Shown here piece by piece: positions 1 to 8,775 of a stretch of 64,000 nt of DNA. The notes beneath the pieces were generated by a model. That model saw nothing but the letters and a program-made list of their open reading frames with translations, did not search any database and was not told the origin of the DNA. The position numbers and the translations under genes were made by a program. Source of the stretch: Massilia sp. TS11 (GTDB taxonomy: Bacteria; Pseudomonadota; Gammaproteobacteria; Burkholderiales; Burkholderiaceae_D); NCBI RefSeq assembly GCF_022012445.1, contig NZ_JAKLTS010000014.1:51301-115300 (forward strand). Reading direction: 5' to 3'. Numbering within the stretch: position 1 is the first letter of the stretch; every line of letters starts with the position of its first letter.

Positions 1-305
1 AGGGCTGGCGCGGCGCCTCCAAGGCCGATGCGGCCGCCCTGCACGCGCTCGAACGCAAGCGCGAGAAGCTGCTGGCCGACGACAAGGCCCTGACCGCCCT
101 GACCGAGGAATACCCGGAGCTCGACGTGCAGCACCTGCGCACCCTGATCCGCAATGCGCGCAAGGAGCAGTCCGAGAACAAGCCGCCCAAGGCCTTCCGT
201 GAAATCTTCCAGGTGCTGAAGGATCTGGAGGCGGCCAAGGCCGCCGCCGCCGGGGACGCGGCCGATGCCGACGCCGATGCGCCCGACGAGGACGCGGATG
301 AATGA
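1..305 (+). CDS. darP: Ribosome biogenesis protein DarP/YjgA (DUF615), 3' part
   Basis: The gene enters from the left edge; only the last 100 codons are present, reading in the frame that starts at base 3 and stopping with TGA at 303-305. The fragment contains the segments [12 protein letters not shown] and [13 protein letters not shown], which are typical of the C-terminal half of the YjgA/DUF615 family. That family binds the 50S subunit late in assembly and helps 23S rRNA maturation. The tail is rich in Ala and Asp and looks disordered. The stop codon lies inside the start region of mog, so the two are almost certainly co-transcribed; this pairing is common in related betaproteobacteria. 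The N-terminus, start codon and promoter are outside the window. Confidence 0.85.
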   Translation, partial: GWRGASKADAAALHALERKREKLLADDKALTALTEEYPELDVQHLRTLIRNARKEQSENKPPKAFREIFQVLKDLEAAKAAAAGDAADADADAPDEDADE

Positions 306-900
306 GATGAAGATCGGCCTGGTCTCGATTTCCGACCGGGCCAGCAGCGGCGTGTATCAGGACAAGGGCCTGCCGGCCCTGGCCGAGTGGCTCGCGGCCG
401 CCGTCAGCACGCCCTTCGTGCTCGAGCAGCGCCTGATCGCCGACGAGCAGGCGCAGATCGAAGCCACGCTGCGCGAGCTGGTCGACGTGGCGCGCTGCCA
501 TCTGGTGCTGACCACGGGCGGCACCGGCCCGGCGCGGCGCGACGTCACGCCCGAGGCCACGCGCGCCGTCGGCACCAAGGAGATGCCGGGCTTCGGCGAG
601 CAGATGCGCCAGGTCTCGCTGCATTTCGTGCCGACCGCGATCCTGTCGCGCCAGACCGCCGTGATCCGCGAGACGCCCGATCACGCGGCCCTGATCATCA
701 ACCTGCCGGGCCAGCCCAAGGCGATCAAGGAAACGCTCGAAGGCCTGAAGGACGCCGACGGCAAGCCGGTGGTGCGCGGTGTGTTCGCCGCCGTGCCCTA
801 TTGCCTGGACCTGATCGGCGCGCCCTGGATGGAGACGCGCCCCGAGGTGTGCGCGGCCTTCCGCCCGAAATCGGCCCTCCAACCCAAGGAATCCGCATGA
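298..900 (+). CDS. mog: Molybdopterin adenylyltransferase Mog
   Basis: This 200-residue protein fits the MogA family, which adenylates molybdopterin so that molybdenum can be inserted during molybdenum-cofactor synthesis in the cytoplasm. The start of the fold reads [12 protein letters not shown], and the conserved nucleotide/pterin motif [17 protein letters not shown] is present, as is NLPGQPKAI later on. The frame is open upstream to 265, but ATG 298 was chosen because GAGG lies about 7 bases before it and the family normally begins with a few residues before the first strand; ATG 307 is a second possibility. It overlaps the darP stop codon and ends in an ATGA overlap with the next gene. 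No other molybdenum-cofactor gene is in the window. Confidence 0.92.
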   Translation: MNEMKIGLVSISDRASSGVYQDKGLPALAEWLAAAVSTPFVLEQRLIADEQAQIEATLRELVDVARCHLVLTTGGTGPARRDVTPEATRAVGTKEMPGFGEQMRQVSLHFVPTAILSRQTAVIRETPDHAALIINLPGQPKAIKETLEGLKDADGKPVVRGVFAAVPYCLDLIGAPWMETRPEVCAAFRPKSALQPKESA

Positions 901-1565
901 CTGAGGTAATCGACCATATCCAATTCGACACCGGCCCGATGCCGAGCATCTCGGTGATCTGGCTGCACGGCCTGGGCGACAGCGGCCATGGCTGGTCGAC
1001 CATCCCGCGCGAACTCGATCTGCGCGGCCTGCCCGCCATCCGTTTCATCTTCCCGCACGCGCCGGAGATGCCGGTGACGATCAATGGCGGCTATGTGATG
1101 CGCGCCTGGTACGACATCCTCGGCACCGATCTGGTGCGGCGCGAGGACGAGGCCGGCCTGCGCGCCTCGCAAAAGCTGGTGGAAGACCTGATCGCGCGCG
1201 AACGGGCGCGCGGCGTACCGGCCAACCGCATCGTGCTGGCCGGCTTCTCGCAGGGCTGCGCGATGACACTGCAGACCGGCCTGCGCTATCCGGAAAAGCT
1301 GGCCGGGCTGATGTGCCTGTCCGGCTATGCGCCGCTGGCCGACAAGCTGGCCGCCGAGCGCGCGCCGGCCGGCCTGGAGACCCCGATCTTCATGGCGCAC
1401 GGACGCATGGACCCGGTGATTCCGCTGGCGCGCGCCGAAGCTTCGCGCGCCCTGCTCGCGCAGCTTGGCTATCAGGTCGAGTGGCACGAGTACATGATGG
1501 AGCACTCGGCCTGCATGGAAGAAGTGCGCGACATCAGCGCCTGGCTGAAAAAAGTCCTGGCCTGA
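897..1565 (+). CDS. Alpha/beta-hydrolase, phospholipase/carboxylesterase family
   Basis: The 222-residue product matches the phospholipase/carboxylesterase (Abhydrolase_2) family of cytoplasmic esterases. The oxyanion segment WLHGLGDSGHGW, the nucleophile elbow GFSQG with its Ser, an Asp in the segment MDPVIPL and a His in EHSACMEE make a full Ser-Asp-His set. Length agrees with the family (about 220 residues). The start ATG at 897 overlaps the mog stop codon as ATGA, which argues for translational coupling. The physiological substrate cannot be told from sequence; close relatives act on short-chain esters. It converges with the protease gene on the other strand, only 7 bases away. Confidence 0.85.
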   Translation: MTEVIDHIQFDTGPMPSISVIWLHGLGDSGHGWSTIPRELDLRGLPAIRFIFPHAPEMPVTINGGYVMRAWYDILGTDLVRREDEAGLRASQKLVEDLIARERARGVPANRIVLAGFSQGCAMTLQTGLRYPEKLAGLMCLSGYAPLADKLAAERAPAGLETPIFMAHGRMDPVIPLARAEASRALLAQLGYQVEWHEYMMEHSACMEEVRDISAWLKKVLA

Positions 1566-1572
1566 TTGCGCC

Positions 1573-3108
1573 TCAGCGCCCGGCCGCGGCCTTGGCCTGC
1601 CACACGGCCAGCATGTCGGCCGAGGCCTGGGCGCGGATGCCGTTTTCGGCGAGGATGGCGTCGGTCGATGCCAGCACTTCGCGCCGCGGCAGCACGATGG
1701 TCTCGCCCTCGCGCTGATCGAAGCGGATCACGATCATCTCGTCCTTGGCGTCGCGCAGCAGTTCGACCAGGTGGCGCAGGCTCTTTACCGGCACCTCATT
1801 GATCGAATAGACCACCGAGGTGAAGCGGTTGCCGTAGCCGCGCACCAGCTTGTGCGGGAAGAAGGACGAGCACACCACCACCAGTTCCTGCCGGTTCGCG
1901 TCCGGCATGGCCATGCGGCGCGTGACCAGCGGGCTGGCGTCATAGGTCGACAGCTGCCACCAGCTTTGCGAGCCGCTCAGATTATTCAGGAATTCCGTGG
2001 TCGCGCGGCCGAACACGATCGGCCCGTAAATGAAGTAGGACGGGTATTCGCCCTTCAGGTCCGTGATCAGGGCCGGGCGCTCGCTGGTGACCGGCACCTC
2101 CACCTTCAGCGTCTTCCCGCCGCGCAGCACGGTCAGCGGGACCTTGCCGTTCCTGGCGATCTGCTGCACGCGGTAGCGGAAGATCACGCGCGTATTCGCG
2201 TCCAGCGCGATCATGCCCTGGTTGTCGATCGGGGTGTCGCCGATGTGGGTGACCACGTCCATCTCTTTCAGCGGGTAGTCGGCATCGGTGCGGTAGGGCT
2301 TGTGCACGACCACGCCCTGCACTTCGCGCCCGACCTGCAGGAAGCTGCGCAGGGCCGGGCTTTCGAGCGCCTGGAATACATCCCACAGGGCCGGCTTGCC
2401 GTCGTAGCGGCCGTCGGCGACGTCGGCCAGGAACAGGTCGATCTCGGCATTCGGGATGATGTAGCCGATGTTCTGGGCATTGCCCTGGGTCGCATAGGCG
2501 ATGCCGATCATCTTGTTGTCGGCCACCGCCGGGCCACCGCTGTTGCCGGGGTTGATGGCGGCATCGACCTGCAGACGCAGGCCGGACACGCCCGCGCCCA
2601 GATTGGTGAACTCGACGCGCGAGACGATGCCCTTGGTGATCGAGAGCGAATTCACGGACATCGGAAAGCCCATCGCGAAGACGGCATCGCGCACAGCCGG
2701 CAGCTTGTCGGCGCGCGGCATCGGCGGGCGCTTGTCGAAGAAGGATTCGTCGTCGAGCTTGAGCAGGGCCAGGTCCATGCCGCGCGCGATCGCGACCACG
2801 CGCGCCGGGTACTTGTCGCCGCCCTGGTGGCCCTGCACCTGGATCTGGCTAGCGTAGTTGACCACGTGGGCATTGGTCAGAATCCGCTTGCCCTCGATGA
2901 TGACGCCGGAGCCGCTGATCTCCTGGGTATTCGACTTGTTCCAGGGCTGGAAGTGGTTGGGCGGGCGCAGCGAGGACAGGATCTTGACCACCGAGGCATC
3001 GAGCCGGGTCGGGGCCTGGACGCTGGCGTCGTCGGCATCGGCGGCAAAGGCGGGGGACAGCACGGGCAGCGCGAGGCAGCAGGCAAGCAGCAGGGAACGC
3101 AGGATCAT
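1573..3108 (-). CDS. Periplasmic S1C serine protease with PDZ domains (DegP-like)
   Basis: The 511-residue protein has a trypsin-like domain with the complete triad: His in TNAHVV, Asp in ARGMDLALLKLD and Ser in NPGNSGGP. The rest of the chain fits two PDZ-like domains (around residues 240-340 and 400-490), as in HtrA/Deg proteases; the C-terminal half is diverged and resembles the Deg9/Deg2 type more than E. coli DegP. A clear signal peptide (RSLLLACCLALPVL, cleavage near AFA-AD) appears if ATG 3108 is used. An upstream ATG at 3135 would add nine residues in front of it; neither start has a good ribosome binding site. A role in periplasmic protein quality control is an inference from the family. 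Confidence 0.85.
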   Translation of the reverse strand: MILRSLLLACCLALPVLSPAFAADADDASVQAPTRLDASVVKILSSLRPPNHFQPWNKSNTQEISGSGVIIEGKRILTNAHVVNYASQIQVQGHQGGDKYPARVVAIARGMDLALLKLDDESFFDKRPPMPRADKLPAVRDAVFAMGFPMSVNSLSITKGIVSRVEFTNLGAGVSGLRLQVDAAINPGNSGGPAVADNKMIGIAYATQGNAQNIGYIIPNAEIDLFLADVADGRYDGKPALWDVFQALESPALRSFLQVGREVQGVVVHKPYRTDADYPLKEMDVVTHIGDTPIDNQGMIALDANTRVIFRYRVQQIARNGKVPLTVLRGGKTLKVEVPVTSERPALITDLKGEYPSYFIYGPIVFGRATTEFLNNLSGSQSWWQLSTYDASPLVTRRMAMPDANRQELVVVCSSFFPHKLVRGYGNRFTSVVYSINEVPVKSLRHLVELLRDAKDEMIVIRFDQREGETIVLPRREVLASTDAILAENGIRAQASADMLAVWQAKAAAGR

Positions 3109-3141
3109 GGGTGGCGACGATACAAAAAAATTCATTCTAGC

Positions 3142-3696
3142 TCAGTCCGGCAGCGCGGCTGCGCTGCCCGGCGGTACGCTGGTGCGGGCGGCATTCATCA
3201 CCATGGCCAGCAGGGTGTAGTAGCCGTTCAGTCCCATCAGGTCGACCACGCCGGCTTCGCCGAACAGGGCCAGCGCGCGCGCATAGGTGGCATCGCTGAC
3301 CTGGCGGGTCGTATGCAGTTCGTGGCAGAAGTCATACACGGCCGCTTCATCCTCGGCCATGGCGGCCGGGCGCTGGCGCGCGCCGATGGCGTCGATCAGG
3401 TCCTGGCCGATGCCGGCCTGCAGGGCGATCGGCGCGTGGATGGCCCATTCGACCGGCTGGTTCCAGACGCGCGCGGTGACCAGGATGGCCAGCTCGGACA
3501 GGCGGGTGCCGATCGCGCTGCGGTAGCGCAGGTACTCGCCCATGGTCTGGGCGCAGTCCATCAGCTCCGGGCTGCGCAGCAGCGGCACGAAGGGGCCGTA
3601 CAGGGCGCCGCGCGGGCCGTCGATGATGGCCTGGGCCACGCGCCGCTGGGCGTCGTTCATCTGCTCGGGGGGAATGGGACCAAGGCGTTCGCTCAT
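3142..3696 (-). CDS. Carboxymuconolactone decarboxylase family protein (no CxxC)
   Basis: The 184-residue protein has the all-helical look of the carboxymuconolactone-decarboxylase/AhpD-like superfamily: LSELAILVTARVWNQPVEW followed by a helix with HAPIALQAG, and a C-terminal segment VVDLMGLNGYYTLLAMVMN. The CxxC pair that gives AhpD its peroxidase activity is absent (the equivalent site reads EWAIHAP), so it is more likely a decarboxylase/isomerase-type member than a peroxiredoxin reductase. ATG 3696 was preferred over an upstream in-frame start at 3720. It lies 33 bases upstream of the serine protease gene on the same strand and may share its transcript. Substrate unknown. Confidence 0.7.
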   Translation of the reverse strand: MSERLGPIPPEQMNDAQRRVAQAIIDGPRGALYGPFVPLLRSPELMDCAQTMGEYLRYRSAIGTRLSELAILVTARVWNQPVEWAIHAPIALQAGIGQDLIDAIGARQRPAAMAEDEAAVYDFCHELHTTRQVSDATYARALALFGEAGVVDLMGLNGYYTLLAMVMNAARTSVPPGSAAALPD

Positions 3697-3809
3697 GCGC
3701 GCAGTCTGGCACAGCGGCACGTAAATGAGAAGCCTGCGCGGCGCGGATCAAGGCACAGGCGCGCAAATCGGGCTAGCATGGCGCGATTGTCCCCTCAAGG
3801 AGCCGCACC

Positions 3810-5123
3810 ATGAGCCACCTGATGCACCGCAGTCTGCGCAGCACCCCGCCGCTGGCCATCCAGGCCGCCGGCTGCTGGATCACCGACCATAGCGGGCGCC
3901 GCTATCTGGATGCCAGCGGCGGCGCGGCCGTGTCCTCGCTCGGGCATGCGCATCCGGCCGTGCTGGCCGCCATGCATGCGCAGATCGACCAGCTGGCCTA
4001 TGCCCACACGGGCTTTTTCACCAGTATCGCGGCCGAGGCCCTGGGCGAAGTGCTGGCTAGTGGTGCGCCGGGCGACCTCGATCAGGTCTACCTGGTGTCG
4101 GGCGGCTCGGAGGCGATGGAGGCGGCGCTCAAGTTCGCGCGCCAGGTCTGTCTGGAGAAAGGCGAAAGCACGCGCCGCCGCTTCATCGCGCGCCGCCAGA
4201 GCTACCATGGCAACACCCTGGGCGCGCTCGGCGTCGGCGGCAATGCCTGGCGGCGCGCGCCGTTCGCGCCGCTGCTGGCCGACGCCATCCACGTCTCGCC
4301 CTGCTATCCCTATCGCGGACGGGCGCCGGGCCAGAGCCTGCAGGACTACACCGACGGCCTGCTGGCCGAACTGGAAGCGGCCATCATCGACGCCGGGCCC
4401 GAGACCCTGATCGGCTTTGTGGCCGAAACCGTGGGCGGCGCCACGGCCGGCGCGCTGACACCGACACCCGGCTATTTCGCCGGCGTGCGTGCGCTATGCG
4501 ACAAATACGGCCTGCTCTTGATTCTCGATGAAGTCATGTGCGGCATGGGCCGCTGCGGCAGCCTGTACGCCTTCGAGCAGGAGCAGGTGCTGCCCGATAT
4601 CGTGGCCGTGGCCAAGGGCCTGGGCGCCGGCTATCAGCCGATCGGCGCGATGCTGGCGCGCGGCGCGCTTGTGGACGTGCTGCGCGCGGGCAGCGGCAGC
4701 TTCCAGCATGGGCATACCTATCTGGGCCACCCGGTGGCGGCGGCCGCCGCCCTGGCCGTGCAGCAGACCATCGCGCGCGACAAGCTGCTCGACAAAGTGC
4801 GCCTGCGCGGCGCCCAGCTGCGCCATCTGCTCGAGGCGCGCTTCGGTCAGCATCCGCATGTGGGCGAGATCCGCGGGCGCGGCCTGCTGCTGGCTCTGGA
4901 GCTGGTCGAGGACCGCGCCAGCGCGCGCCCGTTCGCGCCCGAGCGCCAGATTCACGCCCAGGTCAAGGCCCAGGCCATGGCGGCCGGGCTGATGGTGTAT
5001 CCGATGGGCGGCACCGTCGATGGCCGCAGCGGCGACCATGTGCTGCTGGCCCCGCCCTTCATCATCAGCGAGGCCGAACTCGAAGAACTGGTGGCGCGGC
5101 TCGAGGTCGCGCTCACCGTCTAG
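3810..5123 (+). CDS. Class III (PLP-dependent) aminotransferase
   Basis: The 437-residue protein is a class III aminotransferase of the omega-amino-acid/diaminopelargonate type. Visible features are VSGGSEAMEAALKFARQ (phosphate-binding region), LILDEVMCGMGR (cofactor-contacting Asp) and VAVAKGLGAGYQPIG, in which Lys269 should form the Schiff base with PLP. Length is normal for the class. AAGGAG lies 8 bases before ATG 3810. It is transcribed away from the carboxymuconolactone-type gene and converges on the FAH/MFS/KamA operon with only 3 bases between the stops. It is often named 'aspartate aminotransferase family' in databases, but the true donor is not predictable; an omega- or beta-amino acid is likely. 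Confidence 0.85.
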   Translation: MSHLMHRSLRSTPPLAIQAAGCWITDHSGRRYLDASGGAAVSSLGHAHPAVLAAMHAQIDQLAYAHTGFFTSIAAEALGEVLASGAPGDLDQVYLVSGGSEAMEAALKFARQVCLEKGESTRRRFIARRQSYHGNTLGALGVGGNAWRRAPFAPLLADAIHVSPCYPYRGRAPGQSLQDYTDGLLAELEAAIIDAGPETLIGFVAETVGGATAGALTPTPGYFAGVRALCDKYGLLLILDEVMCGMGRCGSLYAFEQEQVLPDIVAVAKGLGAGYQPIGAMLARGALVDVLRAGSGSFQHGHTYLGHPVAAAAALAVQQTIARDKLLDKVRLRGAQLRHLLEARFGQHPHVGEIRGRGLLLALELVEDRASARPFAPERQIHAQVKAQAMAAGLMVYPMGGTVDGRSGDHVLLAPPFIISEAELEELVARLEVALTV

Positions 5124-5126
5124 GCC

Positions 5127-5975
5127 TCAGAGTTTGAAGGCCACGACCTCGTGCTGCTGCTCGCCCAGGCCGGGGATGCCGAGGCGGACCTGGTCGCCGG
5201 CCTTCAGATAGCGCTGCGGCTTGCGGCCCATGCCCACGCCGGGCGGGGTGCCGGTGGCGATGATGTCGCCCGGCTCCAGCGTCATGTAGGTGGAGACGCG
5301 CGCGATCAGGGTGGCCACGCTGAAGATCATGGTCTTGGTATTCCCGGTCTGCATGCGCTTGCCGTTCAGGTCCAGGTAGAGGTCGAGGTCCTGTTCGTCG
5401 TAGATTTCGTCGGGCGTCACCAGCCAGGGGCCGACCGGGCCGAAGGTGTCGCAGCCCTTGCCCTTGTCCCACTGCGGGCCGCGGTCCTTCTGGAACTCGC
5501 GCTCGGACAGATCGTTGACGACGCAGTAGCCGGCCACGTGGCGCAGCGCGTCCTTCTCCTCGACATAGCGGGCGCGCGTGCCGATCACCACACCCAGCTC
5601 GACTTCCCAGTCGGTGCGCTTGGAGCCGCGCGGCAGCATGATCGGATCGTCAGCCCCGGACAGGCAGCTGGTGGCCTTCAGGAAGATCACCGGATCGCTC
5701 GGAATCGGCGAACCCATTTCGGCTGCATGGTCGGCGTAATTGAGGCCGATCCCGATGAATTTGCCCACGCCCTTGACCGGCACGCCCATGCGCGGCGTGC
5801 CGCGCACCAGCGGCAGGCTGCGCGGATCGAGCTTGGCCAGCTGGCGCAAGGCTTTCGGCGCCAGCGCGCTCGGGTCGATATCGGGGAGGATGGCGGACAG
5901 GTCGCGGATGCGGCCTTCGTCGTCGAGCATGCCCGGCTTTTCCTTACCGGGGCGGCCGTAACGCAGCAGTCTCAT
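5127..5975 (-). CDS. Fumarylacetoacetate hydrolase (FAH) family protein
   Basis: The 282-residue product fits the FAH fold family that includes fumarylpyruvate hydrolases, ureidoglycolate lyase and 2-hydroxyhepta-2,4-diene-1,7-dioate isomerase. The core GIGLNYADHAAEMG, the metal-binding acidic set in WEVELGVVIG and the C-terminal TGTPPGVGMG are present. It should cleave or isomerise a C-C bond next to a ketone or enol in the cytoplasm, with Mg or Mn. AAGGAAG precedes ATG 5975. It is the last gene of a three-gene operon and its start overlaps the MFS gene by 32 bases. Which acid it acts on is not visible. Confidence 0.85.
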   Translation of the reverse strand: MRLLRYGRPGKEKPGMLDDEGRIRDLSAILPDIDPSALAPKALRQLAKLDPRSLPLVRGTPRMGVPVKGVGKFIGIGLNYADHAAEMGSPIPSDPVIFLKATSCLSGADDPIMLPRGSKRTDWEVELGVVIGTRARYVEEKDALRHVAGYCVVNDLSEREFQKDRGPQWDKGKGCDTFGPVGPWLVTPDEIYDEQDLDLYLDLNGKRMQTGNTKTMIFSVATLIARVSTYMTLEPGDIIATGTPPGVGMGRKPQRYLKAGDQVRLGIPGLGEQQHEVVAFKL

Positions 5976-7251
5976 GGTCTTCCTTGCAGTGATGGATGAA
6001 AGACCCCGATTCTACCCTGCGTTCGCGCAGGTACACGAGCAGGCCTGGCAGCTGCAGCGCCACCAGGCAGGCCAGGGCGACGCGCCAGGCCGTCTCCGGC
6101 GCATGTCCGCCGAGCGGGCGCCACAAGCCAAGCAGCTGGCCGAAGCCGGCCTGCACCAGGAAGGCGACGCTGAAGATCAGCAGATTCAGACAGGTGGCGG
6201 CGCGCCCGGTCAGGCTGCGCGGCATGGCCGCCGCCACGATCGCATAGTCCATGCCGGTGAAGGTGCCAAGCAGGGTGAAGGCGACCGACAGCAGCGGCAT
6301 CGCCGGCACATAGCCGGCCACCATCGCCAGCTGCACGAGCACGAACAGGGCCACGCCGGCCGCCGCCAGGTCGAGCGCGGCGATGCCGCGCCGCGCCGCC
6401 CACTCGGTCAGCATGCCGACCCCGATGGCGCCGAAGATCACGCCGGCCATGCCCAGATACAGCAGCCAGGCCACGTGCTGGTCGCTCAGGTGCGCCACGT
6501 CGCTGAGCCAGCGCCCGATCCACAGGCCCTGGATGCCGAAGAAGACCGCATGCGGCAGCAGCATCAGGCGCGCCGTGCGCCAGAAGGCCGGGGTGCGCAG
6601 CACCGCCGCCACGGCCGGCGGCGTACCGGCCGGACGCGCATGGGCGCGCGGCGCCAGCAGCCAGATGGCCAGGGCCACCAGCAAGGCTGCGCAGGCCAGC
6701 AGCAGAAACACGCCGCGCCAGCCGCAGGCCGGCAGCAAGGCGCGCGCCGGCAGGGTGGCGCTGGCCGCGCCCAGGCCACCGGCGGCGATCAGATAGCCCT
6801 GCACCGAGGGCAGGCGCGCCGGCGCCACCCAGGTGGCCAGGGCCTTCACGGCCGACATGAAGCAGCCGCCCAGGCCCACCCCGAGCAGGGCGCGCGCCAG
6901 CGCCAGCAGCATCAGCGACTCGGCCCGGGCGAACAGCCAGGCCCCGCAGGCCGCCAGCGCCAGCAGCACGGGCTGCACGCGGCGCGGGCCGAAGCGGTCC
7001 AGCGCCAGCCCGATCGGCAGCTGCACCAGCGCGAAGCTGAAGAAGAACACGCTGGTCAGCCAGCCCAGGCCGGTGGCGTCCAGCCCCAGGCTGGCCATCA
7101 TCTCGGGCGCCAGCACCGCATTCACCGTGCGCAGGGCCGAGGACAGGAAGTGGCCGAGCGCATACGGCAGGAACACGCAGCCGGCCAGGCGCAAGGCGCC
7201 CAGCGGCGCCTGGCCCGGCAGGGCTTCGCTGTGGAGCGGTGCGCCGGCCAT
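5944..7251 (-). CDS. Major facilitator superfamily transporter
   Basis: The 435-residue protein has about 12 hydrophobic segments and the MFS loop 2-3 signature in LALDRFGPRRVQ, so it is a secondary inner-membrane transporter. The nearest types appear to be small-molecule or organic-anion symporters, but the sequence does not fix the substrate. It begins 7 bases after the KamA-family gene ends and overlaps the FAH gene at its 3' end, so all three are probably one transcript. The neighbours suggest it carries the substrate or product of the radical SAM and FAH enzymes; that is inference from position only. Confidence 0.85.
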   Translation of the reverse strand: MAGAPLHSEALPGQAPLGALRLAGCVFLPYALGHFLSSALRTVNAVLAPEMMASLGLDATGLGWLTSVFFFSFALVQLPIGLALDRFGPRRVQPVLLALAACGAWLFARAESLMLLALARALLGVGLGGCFMSAVKALATWVAPARLPSVQGYLIAAGGLGAASATLPARALLPACGWRGVFLLLACAALLVALAIWLLAPRAHARPAGTPPAVAAVLRTPAFWRTARLMLLPHAVFFGIQGLWIGRWLSDVAHLSDQHVAWLLYLGMAGVIFGAIGVGMLTEWAARRGIAALDLAAAGVALFVLVQLAMVAGYVPAMPLLSVAFTLLGTFTGMDYAIVAAAMPRSLTGRAATCLNLLIFSVAFLVQAGFGQLLGLWRPLGGHAPETAWRVALACLVALQLPGLLVYLRERRVESGSFIHHCKEDHETAALRPPR

Positions 7252-7258
7252 GACGCCC

Positions 7259-8608
7259 TCAGGCCGCCAGCGCCGACGTCGGGTGCAGCGGCACGATGCG
7301 CGGCGCCGCCAGCTCGAAGGGGAAGCGCTCGGCGCCGAAGGCGGGCTTGAGCTGATCGAGCCAGGTGGCCTGCGGATCGAAGCGCGCGTAGAAGGGCTGG
7401 CGCACCAGGCTGGCGTCGCGCGCCTGCAGGAACTGCAGCGCGAACACCTTTTCGCCGCCGATGGTGGGCAGGCCGTCGATCAGCACCTTGCCGGGGAAGG
7501 CGCTCATCGAGGGGCCGCGCACCGTGCGCGCCAGCCCCGACACCTGGCGGTAGGCCTCGCTGAACACCTCGTAGGCGCGCGCCAGCGGCAGCGCGAAATA
7601 CTCGCGCGGGCCGGTGTCGCGCTCGACGAACATGTAGTAGGGGATGGCCCCCAAGCGCACGCCCGTGGTCCACAGCTCGACCCAGCTGGCCGGGTCTTCG
7701 TTCACGTGGCGGATCAGCGGGGCCTGCATGCGCACGGTGGCGCCGGTGCCGAGGATGCGGCGCACGGCGCGCTGGGCCACGGCCGGACGCAGTTCGGCCG
7801 CATGCGAGTAGTGGCCCATGATGGCCAGCTGGCGGCCGCTGGCGACCACCTTCTCGAACAGCTGCAGCACCTCGTCGGCGTCGCGGTCGGTGACGAAGCG
7901 CTGCGGCCAGTAGGCGAGCGACTTGGTGCCGATGCGGATGTTCTGCACATGGCCCAGCTCCGGCACCAGCAGCGGCTCGATCACGGCGGCCAGGGCGCGC
8001 GCATTCATGATCATCGGATCGCCGCCGGTGATCAGCACATCGCTGACATGCGGGTGGGCGCGCAGATAGGCCACCAGCTCGTGCGAGGCGCGCGCGTCGA
8101 ACTTGTAGTCGTCCATGCCGACGAACTGCGGCCAGCGGAAGCAGAAGGTGCAGTAGGCGTGGCAGGTCTGGCCGGCGCCCGGAAAGAACAGTACGGTCTC
8201 GCGGTATTTGTGCTGGATGCCGCGCAGCTGGGCGCCCTCGAAACTGGGCACATTATGGGTCATCTGCCCGGCCGGGTGCGGATTCATGCGCAGGCGCAGC
8301 GCCGTCACATAGGTGGCCAGGCGGTCCGGGTCGGGCTGGCCGAGTACCAGCTGCTTCAGGCGCGCATAGTCTTCGGGCGGCAGCATGTCGCGGTGCGGGA
8401 AGACCAGGCGCCAGATCGGATCGTCGGGCACCCGGTTCCAGTCGATCAGCTGGTCGAGCACATAGGCATTGGTGCGAAACGGCAGGACGGTCGACAGCAC
8501 GGTGACGGCTTCCTGCAGCTCGGGCGCCATCCAGTCCCACTGGCGCGCGCTGCGGATGCTGGTGCGGGTGTAGGCCTGGAATTTGGTGGGCAGATCGGCA
8601 AGGCTCAT
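7259..8608 (-). CDS. KamA-family radical SAM protein (lysine 2,3-aminomutase-like)
   Basis: The 449-residue protein contains a radical SAM iron-sulfur motif at Cys149, Cys153 and Cys156 (QTCHAYCTFCFRWPQF) and the following TGGDP motif for SAM binding. Overall it matches the lysine 2,3-aminomutase (KamA) family, whose members move an amino group from the alpha to the beta carbon using SAM and PLP. A Lys at about 374 in SAFPGKVLIDG is the candidate PLP lysine. The Asp-Ala-Pro-Gly-rich substrate-binding stretch I associate with true lysine aminomutases is not seen there, so lysine may not be the substrate. ATG 8608 has AGGAG 8 bases upstream; the frame is open to 8671. First gene of the operon with the MFS and FAH genes. 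Confidence 0.8.
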   Translation of the reverse strand: MSLADLPTKFQAYTRTSIRSARQWDWMAPELQEAVTVLSTVLPFRTNAYVLDQLIDWNRVPDDPIWRLVFPHRDMLPPEDYARLKQLVLGQPDPDRLATYVTALRLRMNPHPAGQMTHNVPSFEGAQLRGIQHKYRETVLFFPGAGQTCHAYCTFCFRWPQFVGMDDYKFDARASHELVAYLRAHPHVSDVLITGGDPMIMNARALAAVIEPLLVPELGHVQNIRIGTKSLAYWPQRFVTDRDADEVLQLFEKVVASGRQLAIMGHYSHAAELRPAVAQRAVRRILGTGATVRMQAPLIRHVNEDPASWVELWTTGVRLGAIPYYMFVERDTGPREYFALPLARAYEVFSEAYRQVSGLARTVRGPSMSAFPGKVLIDGLPTIGGEKVFALQFLQARDASLVRQPFYARFDPQATWLDQLKPAFGAERFPFELAAPRIVPLHPTSALAA

Positions 8609-8775
8609 GCGAACTCCTGGTGGGTGAGAATGGGTCCAGCATAGGCAGGGCGGGGCCGGCCGAATTGCCACACGTCAATGGCGGGGCCGGGCAAATGCTT
8701 GCGCCAACGCAACTGGACCAGCCTGTGGGCAAGCCAGAATGGCGCGTCGAATTAACCACTGGAAAGGAGCCAACC

